A stretch of DNA of 5,705 nucleotides, taken from an uncultured Curvibacter sp. (GTDB lineage Bacteria > Pseudomonadota > Gammaproteobacteria > Burkholderiales > Burkholderiaceae). How positions within the stretch are numbered: the first letter of the stretch is position 1; the number at the start of each line of letters is the position of its first letter. Below are positions 1 through 5,559 of the stretch, piece by piece. Made by a program: the position numbers and the translations under genes. The notes under the pieces are model-generated. The model did not search any database, had not been told where the DNA came from, and was given only the letters and a program-made list of their open reading frames with translations. The stretch covers positions 1 to 5,705 of the forward strand of contig CAMLNH010000186.1 in NCBI GenBank assembly GCA_946481355.1, given 5' to 3'.

Positions 1-137
1 TGGGTGCGGGTGTGCAGGCTCATGGCCGCTGGCGGGGTATGATTCCTGCATTGTCCAGGGCGACGGGCGTCGTACTTTGTTTGTGATGCAAGGTCGGCCG
101 CGGAGCCCGCTCATCCGGATTTCATCCCGCGCGCATT
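1..137. other. Upstream non-coding leader / end of unseen neighbour
   Basis: I see no convincing gene here. On the plus strand, one frame ends at a TGA at 40-42 and the frame of the following glycosyltransferase is closed by a TGA at 84-86. Either could mark the tail of an upstream gene, but the residues are not recognisable. On the minus strand, ATG codons at 51-49 and 23-21 could begin a divergent gene leaving the window. Neither has a good Shine-Dalgarno sequence, and the few residues encoded are Pro/His-rich and unconvincing. A short inverted repeat (TGCAGG at 13-18, CCTGCA at 45-50) flanks the TATGAT element and may be chance. Confidence 0.3.
38..43 (+). promoter_or_regulatory. Possible -10 element (TATGAT) ahead of the glycosyltransferase
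   Basis: TATGAT matches the sigma70 -10 consensus at five of six positions. The context resembles -10 regions common in Burkholderiales. It would give a 5' leader of roughly 88 nt before the TTG start at 138. No recognisable -35 hexamer lies 16-18 bp upstream (CAGGCT or neighbours), so this is a weak candidate resting on one hexamer. Confidence 0.25.
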
Positions 138-926
138 TTGTCCAGTCTCTCCGTCATCCTCATCACCAAGAACGAAGCCTCCAACATCGAGGCCTGCCTG
201 CGTTCCGTCGCCTTTGCCGACGAGATCGTGGTGCTGGATTCGGGCAGCACGGATGGCACGGTGGAGATCGCCCGACGTCTGGGTGCGCGCGTGGAGATCA
301 CATCCGACTGGCCCGGCTTCGGTCCGCAGAAGAATCGGGCGCTGGCTCTGGCTCGCCATCCCTGGGTGCTGTCGATCGATGCCGACGAACGGGTGACGTC
401 CGCGTTGCAGGCCGAGATCCTGGCGGTGGTTCAGGGCAACAGCGAGCTCGGCGCCTGGGAGATTCCGCGGCTGACGCAGTTCTGCGGCGAGTGGATCCAT
501 CACTGTGGCTGGACGCCGGACCATGTGCTGCGCCTGTTCCGACGCGGTGCGGCGCGCTTCAGCGACGATCTGGTGCACGAGCGTGTGCTGGTTCAAGGTG
601 GCCCGGTCGGTCGACTCAAGACGTCCCTGCTGCATTACAGCTATCCCACGCCCAGCCACTACTGGCGCAAGCTGGAGCAGTACAGCCAGGCCTGGGCGCA
701 GCAGCGCCACCTGGCCGGCCAGCGGACCAGCATGAGCCGAGCTGTCGCTGCCGGTGTCGTGGCATTCATTCGCAGCTACGTCTTTCGCCTGGGGGTATTG
801 GATGGGGCCATGGGTTTCGCAGTGTGTACCATGCAGGCTCAGGCCGCTTTCGGCAAGTATTTCGCCCTGTATTGTTTGAACCGGACCCATGATTCATCGT
901 CTGCATCTCCTCCGCCGTCTGTTTGA
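138..926 (+). CDS. Family 2 glycosyltransferase, WaaE/KdtX-like (LPS core)
   Basis: A 262-residue GT-A fold glycosyltransferase that probably adds a hexose from a nucleotide sugar to the lipopolysaccharide inner core at the cytoplasmic face of the inner membrane. The nucleotide-binding start SVILITKNEASNIEACL (about residues 5-21) is followed by DSGSTDGT (34-41), QKNRAL (64-69) and the metal-binding D81-A-D83. CGEWIHHCGWTPD (116-128), RLFRR (132-136) and H147-E148 fit the WaaE/KdtX subfamily; a hydrophobic helical segment lies near 202-230. Length is normal for the family (about 250-260). The frame is closed by TGA at 84-86 and has no in-frame ATG or GTG before the conserved N-terminus, so TTG at 138 is the only plausible start; no clear Shine-Dalgarno precedes it. 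The last 13 codons overlap tolB, giving a Ser/Pro-rich tail (DSSSASPPPSV) outside the conserved domain. The exact sugar and acceptor cannot be read from sequence. Confidence 0.87.
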   Translation: MSSLSVILITKNEASNIEACLRSVAFADEIVVLDSGSTDGTVEIARRLGARVEITSDWPGFGPQKNRALALARHPWVLSIDADERVTSALQAEILAVVQGNSELGAWEIPRLTQFCGEWIHHCGWTPDHVLRLFRRGAARFSDDLVHERVLVQGGPVGRLKTSLLHYSYPTPSHYWRKLEQYSQAWAQQRHLAGQRTSMSRAVAAGVVAFIRSYVFRLGVLDGAMGFAVCTMQAQAAFGKYFALYCLNRTHDSSSASPPPSV

Positions 927-2202
927 GGCGACCTGCCTCCTGCTCTGTGTGTGGCTGGGCCTGGCCCAGCCGGCTCTGGCCCAGTTCCGTGTCGAGGTCT
1001 CGGGCGTCGGGCTGACCCAGTTGCCCATCGCCTTTGCACCTTTCCGGGGGCAGGACGCCGCACCGCAGAAGATCAGCACCATCGTCCAGGCCGATCTGGA
1101 ACGCAGCGGCCAGTTCCGCAGCGTGTCGGCCCGTAGCGCCCAGCTCGACGAAAACGCCCGCCCGGAGCTCGTGCCCTGGCGGCAGGCCGGGGCCGATTCG
1201 CTGCTGACCGGCAGCATCACCCGTCTGGCCGATGGCCGCTACGACGTGCGCTTCCGCCTCTGGGATGTGGTCGCAGGGCGTGACCTGGGCGGGCAGAGCT
1301 ACGCCATTGCCGCGGCCGACCTGCGGCTGGCCGCGCACCGCATCGCCGACTTCGTCTACGAGAAGCTCACCGGCGAGAAGGGTATCTTCTCCACCCGCAT
1401 CGCCTACGTGACCAAGGCCGAACAGCGCTACAGCCTGTGGGTGGCCGACGCGGATGGCGAGGGCGCCCAGCCTGCCCTGAGCAGCCCTGAACCCATCATC
1501 TCGCCCAGCTGGTCGCCCGATGGCCGGCAGCTGGCCTATGTGTCCTTCGAGTCGCGCAAGCCCGTGGTCTACATCCACGACGTGGCCAGTGGCAAACGCC
1601 GCCTGGTGGCCAACTTCCGCGGATCCAACAGTGCGCCGGCCTGGTCGCCCGACGGCCGCAGTCTGGCCGTGACGCTGAGCCGCGATGGCGGCTCACAGCT
1701 CTACACGCTGGACGTGAACACCGCCGGCGCCGAGCCGCGTCGCCTGACCCAGTCGTCCAGCATCGATACCGAGCCCACCTATTCGCACGACGGCAAGTAC
1801 CTTTACTTCGTCAGCGACCGCGGCGGCAGCCCTCAGATCTACCGCATGCCGGCTGCGGGCGGCAACCCCGAGCGCGTGACGTTTACCGGCACTTACAACA
1901 TTTCCCCGGCGCTGAGTGCCGACGGACGCTGGCTGGCTTATATTTCCCGAGTCAGCGGTGTCTTCAAGCTGCACGTGATGGAACTGGCCACAGGCGCCGT
2001 CACCGCGCTGACCGAGACCACAGCCGATGAGAATCCCAGCTTTGCCCCCAACAGTCGTCTGCTGCTGTATGCGACCAAGCAACAGGAGCGTGAGGCTCTG
2101 ATGACTACGACCCTGGACGGGAAAATCAAGGCCCGGCTTGCCGGGCAGGGCGGAGACCTGCGCGAGCCCGACTGGGGCCCGTTCCAGAAAGCATCCAACT
2201 GA
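889..2202 (+). CDS. tolB: Tol-Pal system translocation protein TolB
   Basis: Periplasmic beta-propeller of the Tol-Pal complex. It binds Pal and the C-terminal domain of TolA and controls how Pal is freed to bind peptidoglycan, which supports outer-membrane constriction at division. The 437-residue product is close to the usual 430. A Sec signal peptide (MIHRLHLLRR n-region, hydrophobic core, A-L-A at 29-31) predicts a mature start at Q32, followed by a TolA-contacting strand (QFRVEVSGVG). The TolB N-terminal domain spans about 33-165. PD40-type propeller blades follow, with SPSWSPDGRQLAYVS (205-219), APAWSPDGRSLAV (249-261), EPTYSHDGKYLYFVSDRGG (295-313), SPALSADGRWLAYIS (339-353) and NPSFAPNSRLLLYAT (382-396). 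ATG at 889 is chosen because it begins a complete signal peptide. It lies inside the glycosyltransferase gene (38-nt overlap) with only a weak GGA upstream, suggesting coupled translation. tolA is not immediately upstream. Confidence 0.97.
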   Translation: MIHRLHLLRRLFEATCLLLCVWLGLAQPALAQFRVEVSGVGLTQLPIAFAPFRGQDAAPQKISTIVQADLERSGQFRSVSARSAQLDENARPELVPWRQAGADSLLTGSITRLADGRYDVRFRLWDVVAGRDLGGQSYAIAAADLRLAAHRIADFVYEKLTGEKGIFSTRIAYVTKAEQRYSLWVADADGEGAQPALSSPEPIISPSWSPDGRQLAYVSFESRKPVVYIHDVASGKRRLVANFRGSNSAPAWSPDGRSLAVTLSRDGGSQLYTLDVNTAGAEPRRLTQSSSIDTEPTYSHDGKYLYFVSDRGGSPQIYRMPAAGGNPERVTFTGTYNISPALSADGRWLAYISRVSGVFKLHVMELATGAVTALTETTADENPSFAPNSRLLLYATKQQEREALMTTTLDGKIKARLAGQGGDLREPDWGPFQKASN

Positions 2203-2232
2203 TCTCTTTCAAACACACCTTTTCGATTCCTC

Positions 2233-2237
2233 AGGAG
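2233..2237 (+). promoter_or_regulatory. Shine-Dalgarno site of pal (AGGAG)
   Basis: AGGAG lies 6 nt before the pal ATG at 2244. It is the clearest ribosome binding site in the window and fixes the pal start. It fits the high expression expected of an abundant lipoprotein compared with the weak sites of tolB and cpoB. Confidence 0.85.
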
Positions 2238-2243
2238 TAAGAC

Positions 2244-2771
2244 ATGTCGATCAAGAAATTCGCGCTGCTGGGCGCCATCGCTCTGGTGATGGCCGGCTGC
2301 TCTTCCGTCAACCTGGACAACCCGCCGGTGGACGATCGCTCCACGGGCGGTGCCGCCGGCAGCGGCGGCGCCAGCAGCACGGTGGCTCAGACCACGGTGG
2401 CCCCGGTCGATGACGGCAAAGCCGCCCAGGCCGCCATCGCGAACGTATCGCGCGTGGTCTATTTCGACTACGACAGCTACGTGATCAAGCCCGAGTTCCA
2501 GGCCCTGATCGATGCCCATGCGCGTCATATCCGCGCCGACCGCAGCCGCAAGGTCGTGGTCGAGGGCCATACCGACGAGCGCGGTGGTCGTGAATACAAC
2601 CTGGCCCTGGGCCAGCGTCGTGCCGAGGCCGTGCGCCGCGCACTGGGTCTGCTGGGCGTGGCTGACAGCCAGGTCGAGGCAGTGAGCTTCGGCAAGGAAA
2701 AGCCGGCCGTGCCGGGCAGCGACGAGGCGGCATGGTCCAAGAACCGCCGCGCTGAGATCAGCTACCGCTGA
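2244..2771 (+). CDS. pal: Peptidoglycan-associated lipoprotein Pal
   Basis: Outer-membrane lipoprotein that tethers the outer membrane to peptidoglycan and is the cargo of the Tol machine. The 175-residue precursor has a lipoprotein signal peptide with lipobox LVMAGC, so C19 is the predicted acylated residue; Ser at +2 is compatible with outer-membrane sorting. A flexible Gly/Ser/Ala-rich linker (about 33-58) leads to an OmpA-like domain (about 70-175) starting VVYFDYDSYVIKPEF. The peptidoglycan-binding signature is EGHTDERG...NLALGQRRAEAV, with D111 and R126 spaced 15 apart as in the diaminopimelate-binding pair of OmpA-family proteins, and the terminal motif KNRRAEI (166-172). It follows tolB after 41 nt and shares its final A with the cpoB start. 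A separate promoter could lie within tolB, but I cannot point to one. Confidence 0.98.
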   Translation: MSIKKFALLGAIALVMAGCSSVNLDNPPVDDRSTGGAAGSGGASSTVAQTTVAPVDDGKAAQAAIANVSRVVYFDYDSYVIKPEFQALIDAHARHIRADRSRKVVVEGHTDERGGREYNLALGQRRAEAVRRALGLLGVADSQVEAVSFGKEKPAVPGSDEAAWSKNRRAEISYR

Positions 2772-3559
2772 TGCACCGCAACGAGATGAGCAGGATCCTG
2801 CGCCTGGCTGCGCTGCTGCTGTGTGCCCTAGGCACCACGGCGGCCCACGCCCTGTTCAGCGACGACGAGGCGCGTCGCGCCATCATCGATCTGCGCCAGC
2901 GCGTGGAGAGCATGCGCACGGAATCCGAGCAGCGCTCTTCCGATCAGGTGACCCGCCTGGCGGAAGAGAACACCCAGCTGCGCCGCAGTCTGCTGGATTT
3001 GCAGACCCAGATCGAGACCCTGCGCACCGAGCTGGCTCGGCAGGTTGGCCAGAACGAGCAGCTGGCTCGCGCCGTGGCCGAGTTGCAGCGGCAGCAGACC
3101 GACGTGATCACCAGTCTGGACGAGCGCCTGCGCAAGTTCGAGCCGTCCAAGGTCATCGTCGATGGCCGCGAGTTCATGGCCGAGCCTGCCGAGCGGCGTG
3201 ATTTCGATGCGGCCCTGGGCGTGTTCCGCAAGGGAGATTTTGCCGAGGCGCAGAACGTCTTCACGGATTTCATCAAGCGCCACCCCTCCAGCGGCTACGT
3301 GCCCTCGTCCTATTTTTGGCTGGGCAATGCGCAGTACGCCATACGCGACTACAAGGAAGCCATCCAGAACTTCCGTAATCTGCTGACCCAGGCACCCGAT
3401 CACCTGCGCGCGCCCGAGGCCGTGCTCTCGATCGCCAATTGCCAGGTCGAGCTCAAGGACACCAAGGCCGCGCGCAAGACCCTGGAAGACCTGATCAAGG
3501 CCTACCCGCAGTCCGAGGCGGCTGCAGCCGCCCGGCAACGCCTGCCGCGCCTGAAGTAG
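2771..3559 (+). CDS. cpoB: Cell division coordinator CpoB (YbgF), TPR protein
   Basis: Periplasmic protein that in E. coli links PBP1B peptidoglycan synthesis to Tol-driven outer-membrane constriction and binds TolA. The 262-residue product, near the usual family size, has a signal peptide with cleavage predicted after A-H-A (25-27). A long coiled coil follows (about 32-122, with heptad-like RLAEENTQLRRSLLDLQTQ, the trimerisation region in E. coli). A short hinge leads to a C-terminal TPR domain: DFDAALGVFRKGDFAEAQNVFTDFI (144-168), YFWLGNAQYAIRDYKEAIQNF (181-201) and AVLSIANCQVELKDTKAARKTLEDLI (217-242). The ATG at 2771 overlaps the pal stop in a TGATG junction, implying translational coupling. 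A second ATG at 2786 (residue 6) also leaves an intact signal peptide, and neither has a good Shine-Dalgarno, so the start could be 15 nt later. It ends at TAG 3559, just before two hairpins. Confidence 0.95.
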   Translation: MHRNEMSRILRLAALLLCALGTTAAHALFSDDEARRAIIDLRQRVESMRTESEQRSSDQVTRLAEENTQLRRSLLDLQTQIETLRTELARQVGQNEQLARAVAELQRQQTDVITSLDERLRKFEPSKVIVDGREFMAEPAERRDFDAALGVFRKGDFAEAQNVFTDFIKRHPSSGYVPSSYFWLGNAQYAIRDYKEAIQNFRNLLTQAPDHLRAPEAVLSIANCQVELKDTKAARKTLEDLIKAYPQSEAAAAARQRLPRLK

Positions 3560-3560
3560 T

Positions 3561-3576
3561 AGGCCCCTGCGGGCCT
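3561..3576 (+). terminator. Hairpin after cpoB, possible terminator
   Basis: AGGCCC (3561-3566) and GGGCCT (3571-3576) form a perfect 6-bp GC-rich stem with a CTGC loop, 2 nt after the cpoB stop codon. Position and stability suggest transcription termination or 3'-end protection at the end of tolB-pal-cpoB. No T-run follows, so it is not a canonical intrinsic terminator and may act only partially. Confidence 0.5.
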
Positions 3577-3579
3577 CTG

Positions 3580-3601
3580 CCCCGGGCCTTAGAATCCGGG
3601 G
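3580..3601 (+). repeat. Inverted repeat spanning the -10 and abutting the start codon
   Basis: CCCCGG (3580-3585) and CCGGGG (3596-3601) are exact inverted repeats separated by 10 nt that contain TAGAAT. The right arm ends immediately before the ATG at 3602. In a read-through RNA from cpoB this would fold at the initiation region; as DNA it brackets the putative -10. The left arm shares GG with a second GGGCCT copy (3584-3589), which could alternatively pair with AGGCCC at 3561-3566. Confidence 0.45.
3590..3595 (+). promoter_or_regulatory. Putative -10 (TAGAAT) of the transporter gene, leaderless start
   Basis: TAGAAT differs from TATAAT at one position. Its last base is 6 nt before the ATG, so a start 7 nt downstream of the -10 would fall on the A of the ATG at 3602. 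There is no spaced Shine-Dalgarno (GGGG directly touches the ATG), which fits a leaderless mRNA. The region 17 bp upstream (CTGCGG, inside the hairpin) is a poor -35, so the call rests on the -10 and its position. Confidence 0.45.
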
Positions 3602-4717
3602 ATGCAAACCATCGACATTGCCGCACTCAACACCCTGGTGTTGAGTGCCTCTTTTGCGCTTTCACTGCTGTTCGGCGCCATTGCCCAGCGCACGCATTTC
3701 TGCACCATGGGTGCGGTCAGCGACGTCGTCAACATGGGCGACTGGACGCGCATGCGCCAGTGGGGTCTGGCCATCGGTGTGGCCATGGCTGGCTTCGCGC
3801 TGCTGGCCTACACCGGCCTCATCGACCCGACCCAAACCCTGCATGGCGGCAACCGCTGGCTCTGGCTCTCAGCGACCGTCGGCGGCCTGATGTTCGGCTT
3901 CGGCATGGTGCTGTCTTCGGGCTGCGGCAGCAAGACTCTGGTACGGGTCGGCAGCGGCAGTCTCAAGTCCCTGGTCGTCTTGCTGGTCATGGGCTGGGCC
4001 GGATTCGCCACCATGAAAGGCATCACCGCCGTGCTGCGTGTGGACACGGTGGATCGCGTTGCCGTCGATTTCTCCGGCACGGCCAGCCTGCCCCAGGTGC
4101 TGGCCGGTCCGCTAGGCATGGCACCTGTCACCCTGCTGCTGGTGCTGGGCCTGCTGATCGGTGCCGTCCTGGTGGTCTGGGCCTTGCGCGGCGAGCAGTT
4201 CCTGCGAGTCGACAACCTGCTGGCCGGCTTCGGCATCGGCGGCATCATCGTCGCCATGTGGTGGGTCAGCGGCCATCTGGGCCATCTGGCCGAGCATCCT
4301 GAGACGCTGGAAGAGGTCTATCTGGCCACCAATTCGGGGCGGGCCGAGGCCTTGAGCTTTGTCGCGCCTGTCTCCTACACCCTGGACTGGCTCATGTTCT
4401 ACAGCGACAAGAGCAAGGTGCTCACGCTGGGCATCGTCTCCGTCTTCGGCGTGATCGCGGGCTCGGCGCTGATGGCGCTGTGGAGCCGCACCTTCCGTTG
4501 GGAGGGCTTTGGCAGTACGGAGGACGTGGCCAACCACCTAGCGGGTGCCGTTCTCATGGGCGTGGGCGGCGTGACGGCCATGGGCTGCACCATCGGACAG
4601 GGGCTGACGGGCCTGTCCACGCTGGGCCTCAACAGCCTCGTGGCATTTGCCGCCATCGTGGCCGGTGCGGTGTTCGGCTTCCGGTACCAGATGTGGCGCC
4701 TGGAGCGCATGGCCTGA
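3602..4717 (+). CDS. YeeE/YedE family (TsuA-like) sulfur-compound transporter
   Basis: Polytopic inner-membrane protein of 371 residues in the YeeE/YedE family, whose characterised member TsuA imports thiosulfate by passing it along conserved cysteines. The cysteine motifs are visible: THFCTMGAVSD (C34), SSGCGSKTLVRVGSGSLKSLVV (C108) and AMGCTIGQGLTGLSTLGLNSLVA (C329). The last two resemble each other (GC....L...S...L.SLV), the internal pseudo-repeat of the family. About nine hydrophobic segments can be read, including 13-29, 55-72, 87-106, 121-137, 172-194, 207-224, 273-293 and 345-361, with a larger hydrophilic loop near 226-255. No TusA-like (TsuB) gene is adjacent, so the substrate (thiosulfate or another reduced sulfur species) is inferred from family only. 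The start is the first ATG after the cpoB hairpins, with no upstream Shine-Dalgarno. tcdA follows after 5 nt and is probably co-transcribed. Confidence 0.9.
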   Translation: MQTIDIAALNTLVLSASFALSLLFGAIAQRTHFCTMGAVSDVVNMGDWTRMRQWGLAIGVAMAGFALLAYTGLIDPTQTLHGGNRWLWLSATVGGLMFGFGMVLSSGCGSKTLVRVGSGSLKSLVVLLVMGWAGFATMKGITAVLRVDTVDRVAVDFSGTASLPQVLAGPLGMAPVTLLLVLGLLIGAVLVVWALRGEQFLRVDNLLAGFGIGGIIVAMWWVSGHLGHLAEHPETLEEVYLATNSGRAEALSFVAPVSYTLDWLMFYSDKSKVLTLGIVSVFGVIAGSALMALWSRTFRWEGFGSTEDVANHLAGAVLMGVGGVTAMGCTIGQGLTGLSTLGLNSLVAFAAIVAGAVFGFRYQMWRLERMA

Positions 4718-4719
4718 GG
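4716..4719 (+). promoter_or_regulatory. Short-spaced Shine-Dalgarno of tcdA (GAGG)
   Basis: GAGG overlaps the TGA stop of the transporter gene and lies 3 nt before the tcdA ATG at 4723. The spacing is shorter than optimal, which suggests tcdA translation depends partly on ribosomes finishing the upstream gene. Confidence 0.5.
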
Positions 4720-4722
4720 CAG

Positions 4723-5487
4723 ATGACGCAGCTTGCCGATACCGCCGAGCGCCGCTTCGGCGGCTTGGCCCGCCTCTACGGAGTGGCGGGTGCGCGCCGT
4801 ATCCGCGATTCGCATGTGCTCGTGGTGGGGGTGGGCGGCGTCGGCTCCTGGGCGGTGGAGGCCTTGGCGCGCAGCGGCGTGGGCCGGCTTACGCTGATCG
4901 ATCTGGACCACGTGGCCGAATCCAATATCAATCGCCAGATCCAGGCGACCGAAGCCACCCTGGGCCAGGCCAAGGTGTTGGCCCTCAAGGATCGCATCGC
5001 CCTGATCAACCCGGACTGCCAGGTGCAGTGCATCGAGGAGTTTGTCGAAGCCGGCAACTGGCTGGCGCTGCTGCCCCCGGAGGTAGACGCCGTCATCGAC
5101 GCATGCGATCAGGTGCAGGCCAAGACGGCCATGGCCGCCTGGGCTCGTGCGAGCAAGGCTCTGTTCATCACGGTGGGCGCTGCCGGTGGCAAGCGCCTGG
5201 CACATCAGGTCGACATCGAGGATCTGTCCAAGGTCACACACGACCCCTTGCTGGCCCAGTTGCGCTACCGCCTGCGCAAACAGCATGGCGCACCCAAGGA
5301 AGGACGCAAGATCGGTGTCGCCTGTGTCTACAGCCGGGAGTCGGTGCAGGGGCCTGATGCGTCCTGTGCGGTCGAAGGCGATGGCAGCCTCAATTGCAGT
5401 GGCTACGGTTCTCTGGTGTCGGTGACGGCCACCTTCGGTCAGTGCGCCGCAGCTTGGGTGTTGAATGCGCTCGCAGCGCGCGCTTGA
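4723..5487 (+). CDS. tcdA: tRNA threonylcarbamoyladenosine dehydratase TcdA (CsdL)
   Basis: E1-like, ATP-dependent cytosolic enzyme that dehydrates t6A at position 37 of ANN-decoding tRNAs to the cyclic form ct6A. The 254-residue product is slightly shorter than E. coli TcdA (268). The ThiF/MoeB-type fold shows a Rossmann motif GVGGVGS (36-42), ALARSGVGRLTLIDLDHV (47-64) with the acidic residue D60, the SNINRQ motif (67-72) and GQAKV (81-85). AVIDACDQVQAKTAM (123-137) has the D127 of the adenylate site. A TcdA-typical C-terminal part follows, with VGAAGGK (151-157), KIGVACVYSRE (196-206) and NCSGYGS (224-230). I chose the ATG at 4723 rather than longer in-frame extensions because the protein aligns with the family from about residue 8 and the extension would overlap the transporter gene. 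No csdA or csdE is in view. The -35 of the tRNA promoter overlaps its stop codon. Confidence 0.95.
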   Translation: MTQLADTAERRFGGLARLYGVAGARRIRDSHVLVVGVGGVGSWAVEALARSGVGRLTLIDLDHVAESNINRQIQATEATLGQAKVLALKDRIALINPDCQVQCIEEFVEAGNWLALLPPEVDAVIDACDQVQAKTAMAAWARASKALFITVGAAGGKRLAHQVDIEDLSKVTHDPLLAQLRYRLRKQHGAPKEGRKIGVACVYSRESVQGPDASCAVEGDGSLNCSGYGSLVSVTATFGQCAAAWVLNALAARA

Positions 5488-5500
5488 AAACGCTTCAAAA
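5481..5500 (+). repeat. Tandem 10-mer repeat at the tRNA promoter
   Basis: CGCTTGAAAA (5481-5490) is followed directly by CGCTTCAAAA (5491-5500), 9 of 10 identical. The repeat spans the end of tcdA and the -35 region and places two A-tracts one helical turn apart. TTGAA/TTCAA also make a small inverted repeat (5484-5488, 5494-5498). Confidence 0.6.
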
Positions 5501-5513
5501 AACACGCTATAAT
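5484..5513 (+). promoter_or_regulatory. Sigma70 promoter of the tRNA-Lys/tRNA-Asn unit
   Basis: A -35 TTGAAA (5484-5489) and a perfect -10 TATAAT (5508-5513) are separated by 18 bp. This is the strongest promoter in the window. Transcription should begin near 5519-5521, leaving a pre-tRNA leader of about 32 nt before tRNA-Lys. The -35 covers the tcdA TGA stop, so the unit is packed against the preceding gene. The discriminator (TTAAGG) is not strikingly GC-rich, so stringent control cannot be argued from sequence. Confidence 0.85.
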
Positions 5514-5538
5514 TTAAGGCTTGTCGGGGTACGCAATA

Positions 5539-5559
5539 GCGTCCCGCTGAGTGGGACGT
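5539..5559 (+). other. Leader hairpin pairing with the tRNA-Lys 5' acceptor strand
   Basis: GCGTCCC in the leader (5539-5545) is complementary to GGGACGT (5553-5559), the complete 5' strand of the tRNA-Lys acceptor stem: six Watson-Crick pairs plus one G-U, with a 7-nt loop. The leader strand nearly copies the true 3' acceptor partner ACGTCCT (5618-5624), so the two pairings compete in the precursor. Confidence 0.6.

Noticed and set aside
1..51. Start of a divergent minus-strand gene (ATG at 51-49 or 23-21).
   Set aside because: Too few codons are visible, there is no ribosome site, and the Pro/His-rich residues are not recognisable.
111..890. A long open frame on the minus strand opposite the glycosyltransferase (and another plus-strand frame at 77-892).
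   Set aside because: Both are open only because stops are rare in GC-rich DNA. The translations are Arg/Gly/His-rich with no recognisable domain, whereas the 138-926 frame shows clear glycosyltransferase motifs.
2203..2243. Possible promoter for pal in the tolB-pal gap.
   Set aside because: The gap is T/C-rich but has no credible -35/-10 pair; only the Shine-Dalgarno sequence is supported.
2828..3607. A 259-codon minus-strand frame opposite cpoB, with Leu/Gln/Gly-rich sequence.
   Set aside because: It mirrors the coiled-coil codon pattern of cpoB and has no independent start signal or homology that I recognise.
3439..4302. A plus-strand frame of 287 codons overlapping the end of cpoB and most of the transporter gene.
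   Set aside because: Low-complexity Arg/Gly/Pro/His-rich translation; the overlapping frames encode a TPR domain and a membrane transporter with conserved cysteines.
4399..5505. A 368-codon open frame on the minus strand across the transporter gene and tcdA.
   Set aside because: It is antisense to two well-recognised genes, has no family motifs, and its composition is that of a reverse-frame shadow.
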